Assembly: GCF_003725695.1 (NCBI RefSeq) | Contig: NZ_RJSE01000009.1 | Location: 460,724 to 524,723 of the forward strand | Length of the DNA stretch: 64,000 nucleotides | Direction of reading: 5' to 3' | Source: Nocardioides marmoriginsengisoli | Lineage (GTDB): Bacteria; Actinomycetota; Actinomycetes; Propionibacteriales; Nocardioidaceae | In this document: in pieces, positions 55,043 to 63,954 of the stretch | How the letters are laid out: every line of letters starts with the position of its first letter | How positions within the stretch are numbered: the first letter of the stretch is position 1 | The notes under the pieces: model-generated | Told to the model about the DNA's origin: nothing | Databases searched by the model: none | The model's input: the letters and a program-made list of their open reading frames with translations, nothing else | Position numbers and translations under genes: made by a program

Positions 55043-58000
55043 ATGACGCGCATCGCGCTGCTCTCGACGTCCGACACCGACCTGCTGAGCGCTCGGGCGT
55101 CCGGCGCCGACTGGTTGCTCGCCAACCCCGCCCGGATCGACGTGGACGCGCTCCCCGGCCTGCTGGCCGAGGCCGACCTGGTGATCGTCCGGCTGCTCGG
55201 GACGCCGCGCTCCTGGCAGGACGGCTTCGACACCGTGCTCGGTCTGGAGATCCCGGTGATCGTGCTCGGCGGCGAGCAGACCCCGGACGCCTCGCTGATG
55301 GAGCTCTCCACCGTGCCGGTCGGGACCGCCGCCGAGGCGCACGCCTACCTGGCGCAGGGCGGCCCGGCGAACCTGCGCAACCTGCACGGCTTCTGCTCCG
55401 ACACGGTGCTGCTCACCGGCGACGGGTTCGAGCCGCCCGCGGTGGTGCCGGCGTGGGGGTGGAGCGAGCGGCCGACTCACGGCGTCTCGACGTCCGGACT
55501 CCGGGTCGGCGTGCTGTTCTACCGCGCCCACGAGGCCAGCGGGAACGCCGAATTCGCGCACGCGCTCGCCGATGCCATCGACGCGTGCGGTGACGCGGTC
55601 GGGTTGCCGGTCTTCTCCTCGAGCCTGCGCTCCGCGCCCGACGAGCTCTTCGAGGCGCTCGGCACCCTGGACGCGCTGGTGGTGACGGTGCTCGCCGCCG
55701 GCGGCAGCGCACCCGGTACGGCGAGCGCCGGCGGCGACGACGAGGCCTGGGACGTCGCCCGGATGGCCGCGCTCGACATCCCGATCCTGCAGGGCCTCTG
55801 CCTGACCTCGAGCCGCGCGGAGTGGGAGGCCAGCGACGACGGCGTCACCCCGCTGGACTCCGCGAGCCAGATCGCGATCCCCGAGTTCGACGGCCGGATC
55901 ATCACGGCGCCGTTCTCGTTCAAGGAGGTCGACGCCGACGGACTCCCCCGCTACGTCGCCGATCCGGAGCGGGCCGCCAGGGTGGCCGGGATCGCGGTCG
56001 GGCACGCCCGGTTGCGGCGGCTCGCGCCGGCGGAGCGGAAGGTCGCGCTGATGCTCTCGGCGTACCCGACCAAGCACAGCCGGGTCGGCAACGCGGTCGG
56101 GCTGGACACCCCGGTCTCGGCGATCCGGCTGCTGCGCCGGCTGCGGGACGCCGGCTACGACCTGGGCGAGCCCGGCGGCGAGGTCACGAAGTACCTCGAC
56201 TACGAGGACGACACCGAGGCGGGTAACGGCCTGATCCACGCGCTGATCGCCGCCGGCGGCCAGGACGAGGAGTGGCTGACGAACGCCCAGCTCACCGACT
56301 CGCACGCCCGGATCAACGTCGACGACTACACCCGCTGGACCGCCGACCTGCCGGCCGACCTGCGCGACGACATGGTCGCGGCCTGGGGACCGGCGCCGGG
56401 CTCGCTCTTCGTCAACGACGCGGGCGAGATCGTGCTGGCGACCCTGCGCGCCGGCAACGTCGTGCTGCTGATCCAGCCGCCGCGCGGCTTCGGCGAGAAC
56501 CCGGTGGCGATCTACCACGACCCGGACCTGGCGCCGAGCCACCACTACCTGGCGGCGTACCGGTGGGTGGCGCACGGCTGGGGTGCCCACGCCGTCGTGC
56601 ACCTCGGCAAGCACGGTTCGATGGAGTGGCTGCCCGGCAAGAACGCGGCGCTCTCGGCGTCCTGCGCCAGCGATGCCGCGATCGCGAACCTGCCGCTGAT
56701 CTACCCGTTCCTGGTCAACGACCCGGGTGAGGGTGCCCAGGCCAAGCGCCGCGCGCACGCCACCATCGTCGACCACCTGGTGCCGCCGATGGCCCGGGCG
56801 GAGTCGTACGGCGACATCGCCCGGCTGGAGCAGCTGCTCGACGAGTACGGCAACATCGCCGCGATGGACCCGGCCAAGCTGCCGGCCATGCGGGCCCAGA
56901 TCTGGACGCTGATGCAGGCCGCCCAGATGCACCAGGACCTGGGGCTGGAGGAGCGTCCGGAGGACGACGACTTCGACGACTTCATCATGAACGTCGACGG
57001 CTGGCTCTGCGAGGTCAAGGACTCCCAGATCCGTGACGGGCTGCACGTGCTCGGCCAGGCGCCCGTCGGCGAGGCCCGGGTGAACCTGGTGCTGGCGATC
57101 CTGCGGGCGAGCCAGATCTGGGGCGGCGAGCAGGGGGCCGTGCCGGGGCTGCGGGCGGCGCTCTCCCGGACGTCGAGCCCGTCCTCCCGGACGTCGAGCT
57201 CGGACTCCCGGACGTCGAGCCTGTCGAGACGCAGTGACGAGGCCGCGGGGTCCGAGGTCGGCTCCCGCGCCGACACCGACATGATCGAAGCGGTGGCACG
57301 CGACCTGGTCGAGGCGATGGAGAAGAGCGACTGGGACGTCGCGGCCGTCGACACCCTCCACGACGACCCCGAGGTTCGCCAGGTGCTGCGGTTCGCGGCG
57401 ACCGAGGTCGTCCCCCGGCTCGACCGGACGACCGACGAGCTGGACGCCGTGCTGCACGCGCTCGAGGGCGGCTACGTCCCGGCCGGGCCGAGCGGGTCGC
57501 CGTTGCGCGGCCTGGTCAACGTGCTGCCGACCGGGCGGAACTTCTACACCGTCGACCCGAAGGCGGTCCCGTCGCGGCTGGCCTGGGAGACCGGCGTACG
57601 GATGGCGGACTCGCTGCTGGAGCGGCACCTGGTCGAGACCGGGACCTACCCGGCGTCGGTCGGGCTGAGCGCCTGGGGCACCAGTGCGATGCGGACCAGC
57701 GGCGACGACGTGGCCGAGGTGCTGGCGCTGATCGGCGTCCGGCCCACCTGGGACGAGGCGTCGCGCCGGGTCAACGGGCTCGAGGTGATCGAGCTCGACG
57801 AGCTCGGCCGCCCGCGGATCGACGTCACCCTGCGGATCTCCGGCTTCTTCCGGGACGCCTTCCCGCACGTGGTCGCGCTCCTGGACGACGCGATCCGGCG
57901 GGTGGCGGACCTGGACGAGCCCGCCGAGCAGAACTACCTACGCGCGCACGCGCAGGCCGACCTGGCCGAGCACGGTGACGAGCGCCGGTCGACGACCAGG

Positions 58001-58720
58001 ATCTTCGGCTCCCGGCCCGGGACCTACGGCGCCGGCATCCTGCAGGTGATCGAAGCCGGCAACTGGCGCGACGACAACGACCTGGCCGAGGTCTACACCC
58101 AGTGGGGCGGCTACGCCTACGGGCGCGGCCTCGACGGGGTGGTCGCGGCGGACGACCTGCGCACCAACTACCAGCGGATCGCGGTCGCGGCGAAGAACAT
58201 CGACACCCGCGAGCACGACATCGCCGACTCCGACGACTACTTCCAGTTCCACGGCGGCATGGTCGCGACCATCCGCGCGCTCACCGGCAAGGCACCGCGC
58301 GCGTACGTCGGCGACTCGACCACCCCGGACGCGGTCCGGACCCGCTCGCTGCAGGAGGAGACCACCCGGGTCTTCCGGGCCCGGGTGGTGAACCCGCGCT
58401 GGATCGCCGCGATGCAGCGGCACGGGTACAAGGGCGCGTTCGAACTGGCCGCCACCGTCGACTACCTCTACGGGTTCGACGCCACTGCGGGCGTGGTGCA
58501 CGACTGGATGTACGACACCCTCGCCAAGGAGTACGTCCTCGACGAGACGAACAAGGAGTTCATGCGCGAGGCCAATCCGTGGGCTCTGCGCGGGATCGTG
58601 GAGCGGTTGCACGAAGCCGTCGAGCGCGGCCTGTGGGAGGAACCCGACCCAGACGTGCTCGCCCAGCTGCAGGCGGTGTACCTGGAGTTCGAGGGCGACC
58701 TCGAGGACCGGCATGGGTGA
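55043..58720 (+). CDS. cobN: Cobaltochelatase subunit CobN
   Basis: The 1225-residue large subunit of the aerobic cobaltochelatase, which inserts cobalt into hydrogenobyrinic acid a,c-diamide with ATP used by its AAA+ partner. CobN/magnesium-chelatase H motifs include AHAVVHLGKHGSMEWLPGK (about 514-532) and GLSAWGTSAMRTSGDDVAEV (about 873-892). AGGAGG precedes the ATG. A variable linker at about 700-735 contains three tandem repeat units (SRTSS type). A shrunken unit lies at residues 147-152. The stop overlaps cobF by eight bases. Confidence 0.96.
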   Translation: MTRIALLSTSDTDLLSARASGADWLLANPARIDVDALPGLLAEADLVIVRLLGTPRSWQDGFDTVLGLEIPVIVLGGEQTPDASLMELSTVPVGTAAEAHAYLAQGGPANLRNLHGFCSDTVLLTGDGFEPPAVVPAWGWSERPTHGVSTSGLRVGVLFYRAHEASGNAEFAHALADAIDACGDAVGLPVFSSSLRSAPDELFEALGTLDALVVTVLAAGGSAPGTASAGGDDEAWDVARMAALDIPILQGLCLTSSRAEWEASDDGVTPLDSASQIAIPEFDGRIITAPFSFKEVDADGLPRYVADPERAARVAGIAVGHARLRRLAPAERKVALMLSAYPTKHSRVGNAVGLDTPVSAIRLLRRLRDAGYDLGEPGGEVTKYLDYEDDTEAGNGLIHALIAAGGQDEEWLTNAQLTDSHARINVDDYTRWTADLPADLRDDMVAAWGPAPGSLFVNDAGEIVLATLRAGNVVLLIQPPRGFGENPVAIYHDPDLAPSHHYLAAYRWVAHGWGAHAVVHLGKHGSMEWLPGKNAALSASCASDAAIANLPLIYPFLVNDPGEGAQAKRRAHATIVDHLVPPMARAESYGDIARLEQLLDEYGNIAAMDPAKLPAMRAQIWTLMQAAQMHQDLGLEERPEDDDFDDFIMNVDGWLCEVKDSQIRDGLHVLGQAPVGEARVNLVLAILRASQIWGGEQGAVPGLRAALSRTSSPSSRTSSSDSRTSSLSRRSDEAAGSEVGSRADTDMIEAVARDLVEAMEKSDWDVAAVDTLHDDPEVRQVLRFAATEVVPRLDRTTDELDAVLHALEGGYVPAGPSGSPLRGLVNVLPTGRNFYTVDPKAVPSRLAWETGVRMADSLLERHLVETGTYPASVGLSAWGTSAMRTSGDDVAEVLALIGVRPTWDEASRRVNGLEVIELDELGRPRIDVTLRISGFFRDAFPHVVALLDDAIRRVADLDEPAEQNYLRAHAQADLAEHGDERRSTTRIFGSRPGTYGAGILQVIEAGNWRDDNDLAEVYTQWGGYAYGRGLDGVVAADDLRTNYQRIAVAAKNIDTREHDIADSDDYFQFHGGMVATIRALTGKAPRAYVGDSTTPDAVRTRSLQEETTRVFRARVVNPRWIAAMQRHGYKGAFELAATVDYLYGFDATAGVVHDWMYDTLAKEYVLDETNKEFMREANPWALRGIVERLHEAVERGLWEEPDPDVLAQLQAVYLEFEGDLEDRHG
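55483..55497. repeat. Shortened dispersed-repeat unit in cobN
   Basis: CGTCTCGACGTCCGG is the unit with nine internal bases missing, as expected from deletion between its two CTCGA copies. It encodes GVSTSG between two CobN segments. Confidence 0.5.
57164..57231. repeat. 21-bp tandem repeat of dispersed units in cobN
   Basis: TCCCGGACGTCGAGC occurs at 57164, 57185 and 57206 with an exact 21-bp period. The last copy continues into the full unit (CTGTCGAGACG). It encodes three copies of a seven-residue SRTSS motif and sits between conserved CobN blocks. Confidence 0.85.
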
Positions 58721-59546
58721 GCCGGCTCGGCGGGTCCGGATCATCGGGATCGGCTCCGGCCACCCGGACCAGCTGACCCGCGAAGCCGTCGAGGCGCTCG
58801 GGTCGGTCGACTACGTGATCGCGGTCGCCAAGAGCGACGACGACCCGCTGCTCGGCATCCGGCGCGCGCTCTGCGACCGGTACGCCGTTCCGCTGGTCGT
58901 CGTACCGGATCCGGAGCGGGACCGGTCCGCCGGATCCATCTCCTCCGCCGCGCTCGTACCCGGACCTGCGAATGTCGCGGGTGGGACGGATGAGCACACC
59001 GCTGACCCCACGCGTGACATTCGCAGGTCCCGGTACGAAGGTGCCGTGCGGGACTGGCACCAAGCCCGGGTCGACGCGTTCGAGCAGGTGCTGGTGGAGC
59101 GTCCGGGCGATGTCGGCTTCCTGGTCTGGGGGGATCCCGCCTTCTACGACTCGACGATCCGGATCGTCGAGTCGCTCGCCCGCCGGGTGCCGCTGGAGTG
59201 CGACGTGCTGCCGGGGATCTCCAGCCCGCAGCTGCTGGCGGCCCGGCACCGGATGGTGCTGCACCAGGTCGGTCAGCCGATCCTGGTCACCACCGGTCGG
59301 CGGTTGGCCGAGGCGGTGGCGGCGGGCCACGACAACATCGTGGTGATGCTGGACGGTTCGCTGACCTGCCTCGACCTGGACCTGCCGGACTGGCGGATCT
59401 GGTGGGGGGCCAACCTCGGCGCCGCCGACGAGCAGCTGGTCGCCGGACCGCTGGTCGAGGTCGCCGACGAGCTCCGCCGTCGCCGGGACGCCGTGAAGGA
59501 CGCTTCCGGCTGGGTGCTGGACACCTACCTGCTGCGTCGCGTCTGA
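58713..59546 (+). CDS. cobF: Precorrin-6A synthase (deacetylating) with a repeat insertion
   Basis: A 277-residue methyltransferase that adds the C1 methyl and removes the acetyl group to make precorrin-6A. IGIGSGHPDQLTREAVEAL (about 10-28), LVWGDPAFYDSTIRIV and GISSPQLLAARH are family motifs. Residues about 81-109 are encoded by an 83-bp hairpin element (copy B). Without them the protein would be about 249 residues, close to typical CobF. The element lies between conserved blocks, so activity may be kept. It overlaps the cobN end. Confidence 0.92.
   Translation: MGEPARRVRIIGIGSGHPDQLTREAVEALGSVDYVIAVAKSDDDPLLGIRRALCDRYAVPLVVVPDPERDRSAGSISSAALVPGPANVAGGTDEHTADPTRDIRRSRYEGAVRDWHQARVDAFEQVLVERPGDVGFLVWGDPAFYDSTIRIVESLARRVPLECDVLPGISSPQLLAARHRMVLHQVGQPILVTTGRRLAEAVAAGHDNIVVMLDGSLTCLDLDLPDWRIWWGANLGAADEQLVAGPLVEVADELRRRRDAVKDASGWVLDTYLLRRV
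58955..59037. repeat. 83-bp hairpin element, copy B (inside cobF)
   Basis: The 22-base ends are inverted repeats matching at 21 of 22 positions (core CGGACCTGCGAATGTC). Inner arms GTGGG/CCCAC extend the hairpin. It has the same length and loop size (39 nt) as copy A, and is read in frame within cobF. Confidence 0.9.
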
Positions 59547-59570
59547 GGTCGAGCCAGGTACGTTCGAGCC

Positions 59571-59936
59571 GTGAAGAACAACTTGCTTGCCTACCGGGTG
59601 ATGGCGAACATCGTCGGTGTCCTGCTGATCGTCCTGGTCCTGATCGGCCTGCCGCTCAACGAGCTGCACCTGCTCAACGAGGCCTGGTTCACCAAGGGCA
59701 GCGACGCCCAGCAGGTCGGGGACTGGATCTCGACGAACCTCGGGATCGCGCACGGCTGGCTCTACATGATCTTCCTCTTCACCGCCTTCGCGCTGTCCCG
59801 CCGGGCGAAGTGGCCGATCCCGTTCACGGTCACCACGCTGCTCTGCGGGACGGTGCCGATCCTGTCGTTCTGGTCCGAGCGGCGCGCCACCCGCAAGGTC
59901 GAGGCGGACTTCGCCGAAGAACTCGCGGCAGGCTGA
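59571..59936 (+). CDS. DUF3817 membrane protein
   Basis: A 121-residue protein with three hydrophobic segments (about 8-28, 58-74 and 80-100) and a charged end. It matches the DUF3817 family of actinobacterial membrane proteins, also found as a domain in some MFS-type transporters. The role is unknown. The GTG start is at 59571. The following patatin gene begins three bases later. Confidence 0.8.
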   Translation: MKNNLLAYRVMANIVGVLLIVLVLIGLPLNELHLLNEAWFTKGSDAQQVGDWISTNLGIAHGWLYMIFLFTAFALSRRAKWPIPFTVTTLLCGTVPILSFWSERRATRKVEADFAEELAAG

Positions 59937-59939
59937 CCC

Positions 59940-60761
59940 GTGGAGCGCACCGCCTTCGTCCTCGGTGGTGGTGGGCTGCTCGGCGCTGTCGAGATCGGCA
60001 TGCTCCGGGCACTCTTCGAACGCGGCGTCGCACCGGACCTGATCCTCGGTACGTCGGTCGGCGCGCTCAACGGCCTGGTGGTCGCGCACGACCCGACGCC
60101 GGCGAGCGTCGACCGGCTCACCGAGCTGTGGAGCAGCATCGCGGAGAGCAACGAGGTGTACGCCGACCCCGCCTGGAAGCAGGTACGCCGGGTGGTCCGC
60201 ACCGGCACGCACCTGCACTCGGTGGAGCCGTTGCGGGCCCGGCTCGAGGAGGAGTTCGGGGCGACCACCTTCGCCGACCTCGCCGTCGGCTTCCAGTGCT
60301 GCGCGGCCAGCATCGAGCGCGCCACCGAGCACTGGTTCGACTCCGGGCCGGTGGTGCCGGCGGTGCTGGCCTCCGCCGCGGTGCCCGGCCTGCTGCCCCC
60401 GGCCGTGATCGACGGCGAGCACTACCTCGACGGCGGCATCGTGAACTCGATCCCCGTGGGCCGGGCGGTGGAGCTGGGCGCGACCCGGATCTTCGTGCTC
60501 CAGGTCGGCCGGATCGACCGGCCGCTGCAGCCGCCGCGCCGCCCGTGGGAGGTCGCCCGGGTCTCCTTCGAGATCGCCCGGAGGCACCGGTTCCTGCGCG
60601 AGATCAACGAGCTGCCCGCGGGGGTCGAGGCGCACGTGCTCCCGGCCGGCGGCTCCGCCGCTGACGACGCGGCCAAGGCCTACCGGGACACCTCGCAGGT
60701 CGCCGCCCGGGTCGAGGCCGCCTATCGTGCGAGCGTGGACTTCCTGGACGACGTGCTCTGA
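59940..60761 (+). CDS. Patatin-like phospholipase
   Basis: A 273-residue serine lipid hydrolase of the patatin family. The oxyanion loop GGGGLLGAVEIG is at about 9-20. The nucleophile elbow is GTSVG (Ser at about 39), and the catalytic Asp lies in the DGG motif of YLDGGIVNSIPV (near 164). The protein likely acts on membrane lipids. It overlaps the next gene by one base, suggesting a small lipid operon with the acyltransferase. Confidence 0.88.
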   Translation: MERTAFVLGGGGLLGAVEIGMLRALFERGVAPDLILGTSVGALNGLVVAHDPTPASVDRLTELWSSIAESNEVYADPAWKQVRRVVRTGTHLHSVEPLRARLEEEFGATTFADLAVGFQCCAASIERATEHWFDSGPVVPAVLASAAVPGLLPPAVIDGEHYLDGGIVNSIPVGRAVELGATRIFVLQVGRIDRPLQPPRRPWEVARVSFEIARRHRFLREINELPAGVEAHVLPAGGSAADDAAKAYRDTSQVAARVEAAYRASVDFLDDVL

Positions 60762-61807
60762 TGCACCCCGTGCTGACCTGGGTGCTGCAACGCCTCGTGG
60801 TCGCGCCGCTGCTGATCCTGGTCACGGTGCTGCTCTGGACGACGCTGCCGCTGACCCTGATCGTCACCGGCGTGCTGTCCGCCTTCGTCCCCGGTTGGCT
60901 GCGGCCGGTGCGGCTGCTCTGGGTACTGGTCCTGCACCTGAGCCTCGAGACGGTCTTCCTGATCGTGATGCTCGGCCTCTGGATCGTCTCCGGGTTCGGG
61001 CTCTTCCTGCGCCGGCCGTTCTTCGAGCGGATCCACTACGACATCATGCAGACGTACCTGGTGATCTTCTTCCGCGAAGCCCGCCGGGTACTCCGCCTGA
61101 AGATCGAGACCGTCGGTCCCACCCCGGACGCCATGCCCGGACAGCCGCTGCTGGTCTTCTGCCGCCACGCCGGGATCGGCGACTCGTTCACGCTGATGTA
61201 CGCGCTGATGCACTGGTACCACCGCGAGCCCCGGATCGTGCTCAAGGCGATGCTCGCCTGGGACCCGGCGCTCGGCGTGCTGCTGACCCGGCTGCCGAGC
61301 CGCTTCGTCTCCCCCGGTCGCGGCAGCGACCTGGTGGCCGAGATCGGCGTGCTGGCCAGCGACCTCGACGACAACGACGCCTTCGTGATCTTCCCCGAGG
61401 GCGGCAACTTCACGCCGCGCCGCCGGACCCGGGCGATCGACCGACTGCGCAGCCGCGGCCGCGACGACATGGCCGCCCGGGCCGAACGGCTCACCCACGT
61501 GCTGGCCCCGCAACCCGGCGGGGCGCTGGCCGCGCTGGACGCCGCGCCCGATGCGGACGTGCTGCTGGTCGCGCACACCGGGCTCGACCACTTCACCGGA
61601 CTGCGCGACATCTGGCGCGAGCTGCCGATGGACAAGCGGTTGCTGATGGGCTGGTGGCGGGTGCCGCGCAGCGAGATCCCCACCGGGCGCGAGGAGCAGA
61701 TCGGCTGGCTCTACGACCGGTGGGCGCAGATCGACGCCTGGATCGAGGAGCACAAGCCGACCGACCTCCCGGTCAGCCCTGGCGCTTGGCTTCCTCGTTC
61801 TCGGTGA
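60761..61807 (+). CDS. Membrane acyltransferase, PlsC-like
   Basis: A 348-residue protein with two or three N-terminal membrane segments (about 12-45 and 50-85). The acyltransferase core has the HxxxxD motif in CRHAGIGDSF (about 128-137) and an FPEGGNFTP motif (about 211-219). It resembles 1-acyl-glycerol-3-phosphate acyltransferases with a longer N-terminus. The substrate is probably a lysolipid, in line with the patatin beside it. Its 3' end overlaps the convergent gene by 35 bases. Confidence 0.8.
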   Translation: MHPVLTWVLQRLVVAPLLILVTVLLWTTLPLTLIVTGVLSAFVPGWLRPVRLLWVLVLHLSLETVFLIVMLGLWIVSGFGLFLRRPFFERIHYDIMQTYLVIFFREARRVLRLKIETVGPTPDAMPGQPLLVFCRHAGIGDSFTLMYALMHWYHREPRIVLKAMLAWDPALGVLLTRLPSRFVSPGRGSDLVAEIGVLASDLDDNDAFVIFPEGGNFTPRRRTRAIDRLRSRGRDDMAARAERLTHVLAPQPGGALAALDAAPDADVLLVAHTGLDHFTGLRDIWRELPMDKRLLMGWWRVPRSEIPTGREEQIGWLYDRWAQIDAWIEEHKPTDLPVSPGAWLPRSR

Positions 61808-62213
61808 GCACGTCGTCGAAGAACGACGTCAGCGAGTCGGCGGGGACCTCGGGAGCCGGTACGTCGGCCAGCGGCGCCTCGTCCTCCAGGCGTGCGATCG
61901 ACTCGGCATCGGGCTCGGCCGGAGCGGACGCCTCGGCCGTCGGCTCGGGCACCGGGTCCGGCTCGACCGGGGAGGTCGGGATCTCGACCGCCGGCGGCGG
62001 AGCCACCTCCGCCTTCGGGGCGGGAGCAGGGGTCGGAGTCGGCACCGGAGCCGGGGTGGCGGCGGGCGTCGTACCGGCGGAACCGCGGAGTGCCTTCGAT
62101 GCCGCGAAGCCGAGTCCGGCGAGCACCGCCAGTCGCAGCACCCTCCGGCCCCGGCGCTTCGGCGCGGGTCCGGTCGCCTCGACCAGGTCTGACTTCCGTG
62201 ATTTCCTGCTCAT
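61773..62213 (-). CDS. Pro/Ala-rich membrane-anchored protein of unknown function
   Basis: A 146-residue protein. The basic N-terminus (MSRKSRKSD) is followed by a hydrophobic stretch at about 25-40 (VLRLAVLAGLGFAASKAL), a Pro/Ala/Thr-rich region (about 45-90) and an acidic C-terminus. No family is recognised. The ATG at 62213 with GGAGGGAAAAGG upstream is chosen over a start 35 codons earlier. Confidence 0.6.
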   Translation of the reverse strand: MSRKSRKSDLVEATGPAPKRRGRRVLRLAVLAGLGFAASKALRGSAGTTPAATPAPVPTPTPAPAPKAEVAPPPAVEIPTSPVEPDPVPEPTAEASAPAEPDAESIARLEDEAPLADVPAPEVPADSLTSFFDDVLTENEEAKRQG

Positions 62214-62351
62214 CCTTTTCCCTCCAGTGCAGTGTCTTCCCTCGCACCGATCATGCCCTGGGGATGCCCGCAAGGAAACCTTGGGTTCCGTGGGAGGATT
62301 CTGAGCGGTTATCCACATTTTCTAGGCACACATCATCTTGGAAGGCGACCC

Positions 62352-62864
62352 ATGTCGGACCTGAAGGCAACCCTGCACACCAACCGCGGGGACATCGTGC
62401 TCAACCTCTTCCCGAACCACGCACCGAAGACCGTCGAGAACTTCGTCGGCCTGGCGGAAGGCACCAAGGAGTACAACGCCGACGGCGGCAAGACCGGCAA
62501 GTTCTACGACGGCCTCGGCTTCCACCGCGTGATCGACAACTTCATGATCCAGGGCGGTTGCCCGCTCGGCACCGGCACCGGCGGCCCGGGCTACACCTTC
62601 GCCGACGAGTTCCACCCCGAGCTGGCCTTCACCAAGCCGTACCTGCTCGCGATGGCGAACGCCGGCCCGGGCACCAACGGCTCGCAGTTCTTCATCACCA
62701 CCGCGGCCACCACCTGGCTGAACAACAAGCACACCATCTTCGGTGAGGCGGCCGACCAGGAGAGCCGCGACGTCATCGACGCCATCGGCACCACCGCCAC
62801 CGGCCCGGGCGACCGCCCGATCGACCCGGTGATCGTCGAGTCGGTCGAGATCACCCGAGGCTGA
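62352..62864 (+). CDS. ppiA: Peptidyl-prolyl cis-trans isomerase (cyclophilin A type)
   Basis: A 170-residue cytosolic cyclophilin that speeds proline isomerisation. FHRVIDNFMIQGGCPLGTGTGGPG (given here only as a key region near residues 57-80) and NAGPGTNGSQFFITT contain the active-site Arg, Phe and Gln. The ATG at 62352 gives the standard N-terminus (MSDLKATLHTNRGD). The position near the origin is shared with mycobacteria. A rhomboid gene follows ten bases on. Confidence 0.95.
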   Translation: MSDLKATLHTNRGDIVLNLFPNHAPKTVENFVGLAEGTKEYNADGGKTGKFYDGLGFHRVIDNFMIQGGCPLGTGTGGPGYTFADEFHPELAFTKPYLLAMANAGPGTNGSQFFITTAATTWLNNKHTIFGEAADQESRDVIDAIGTTATGPGDRPIDPVIVESVEITRG

Positions 62865-62873
62865 TCCACCCCG

Positions 62874-63779
62874 ATGACTGAGCCCACGGCGGCCGTCCCG
62901 GTCTGCTACCGGCACCCCGATCGCGAGACGGGGATCCGGTGCCAGCGGTGCGAACGACCGATCTGCCCCGACTGCATGAACTCGGCCTCGGTCGGGTTCC
63001 AGTGCCCCTCCTGCGTCAAGGAGGGTGCCAAGTCGACGCGGACCGGACGGCTGCCGTACGGCGGGGCCAGGGTCGCCAACGCGACCCTGGCCACCATGGT
63101 CCTGATCGGCTTGAACGTCGCCGTCTGGCTGGCGATCACCGCCGACGGCGGCAACGGCTCGACCCTGGTCGACAAGCTGGCGCTGATCCCGAACTTCACG
63201 TTCGGAGCGGACTCGACCGTCAGCAGCGCCGTGCTCGTCCCGGGCGTGGCCCACGGCTCCTGGTGGCAGGTGGTCACCTCGGGCTTCACCCACATCAGCA
63301 CCGTGCACATCGCGCTGAACATGTTCGCGCTCTACTTCCTCGGCCCGCCGCTCGAGCAGATCCTCGGCCGGGCCCGCTTCCTGACGCTGTACGGCGTCTC
63401 GCTGCTCACCGGTTCCGCCGCGGTGATGCTCTTCTCCGACGAGGTCGGCGCGACGGTAGGAGCCTCCGGGGCGATCTTCGGCCTCTTCGGCGCCCTCGCG
63501 GTCGTCACCCTCAAGCTCGGCGGGGACTTCCGCAACGTCCTCTCGATCATCGGCCTGAACCTGGCCTTCACCTTCATCGTCCCCGGGATCTCCTGGCAGG
63601 GACACCTCGGCGGACTCGTCGGCGGAGCGCTCGTCGCACTCGTGATGGTCTACGCCCCCAAGCAGAACCGCGCCGTCTACCAGTTCGCCGGAGCAGCAGC
63701 CGTCCTCCTGGTCGCGCTCGCCCTGATCGTCGTACGAGCCCAGGACCTGGCCACCACCACCATCCCCGGTCTCTCCTAA
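62874..63779 (+). CDS. Rhomboid-family intramembrane serine protease with zinc-ribbon N-terminus
   Basis: A 301-residue protein. Residues 10-50 form a B-box-like zinc ribbon (CYRHPDRETGIRCQRCERPI with further CxxC pairs). Then about six membrane segments follow, with the catalytic Ser in GASGAIFG (about 197-204) and the partner His in WQGHLGGLVGG (about 243-253). Rhomboids cut membrane-spanning proteins. The pairing of cyclophilin and zinc-ribbon rhomboid is common in actinobacteria. Confidence 0.92.
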   Translation: MTEPTAAVPVCYRHPDRETGIRCQRCERPICPDCMNSASVGFQCPSCVKEGAKSTRTGRLPYGGARVANATLATMVLIGLNVAVWLAITADGGNGSTLVDKLALIPNFTFGADSTVSSAVLVPGVAHGSWWQVVTSGFTHISTVHIALNMFALYFLGPPLEQILGRARFLTLYGVSLLTGSAAVMLFSDEVGATVGASGAIFGLFGALAVVTLKLGGDFRNVLSIIGLNLAFTFIVPGISWQGHLGGLVGGALVALVMVYAPKQNRAVYQFAGAAAVLLVALALIVVRAQDLATTTIPGLS

Positions 63780-63824
63780 ACCGAGAAGGCACGGCGCGAG
63801 ATCACGACCCCGCGCACCTCACCA

Positions 63825-63954
63825 CGTCTCGACAAGCTCGACGTCCGGGGGGCAGGCGAGACAGCGGGCACGTCACCACGTCTCGACAGGCTCGACGTCC
63901 GGGGGCACCGGACTGCGCGCCAGGTCACCACGTCTCGACAGGCTCGACGTCCGG
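63825..63954. repeat. Array of three dispersed-repeat units downstream of the rhomboid gene
   Basis: Near-identical units lie at 63825-63848, 63879-63902 and 63931-63954, all in the same orientation, with periods of 54 and 52 bp. Each is preceded by ACCA and followed by GGGGG or GGG. The 221 bases from 63780 to the window end hold no gene that I can support. Confidence 0.85.

Noticed and set aside
55004..57868. A 954-codon minus-strand frame within cobN
   Set aside because: It is a shadow of cobN, with an Asp/Arg/Val-rich composition typical of an antisense high-GC frame.
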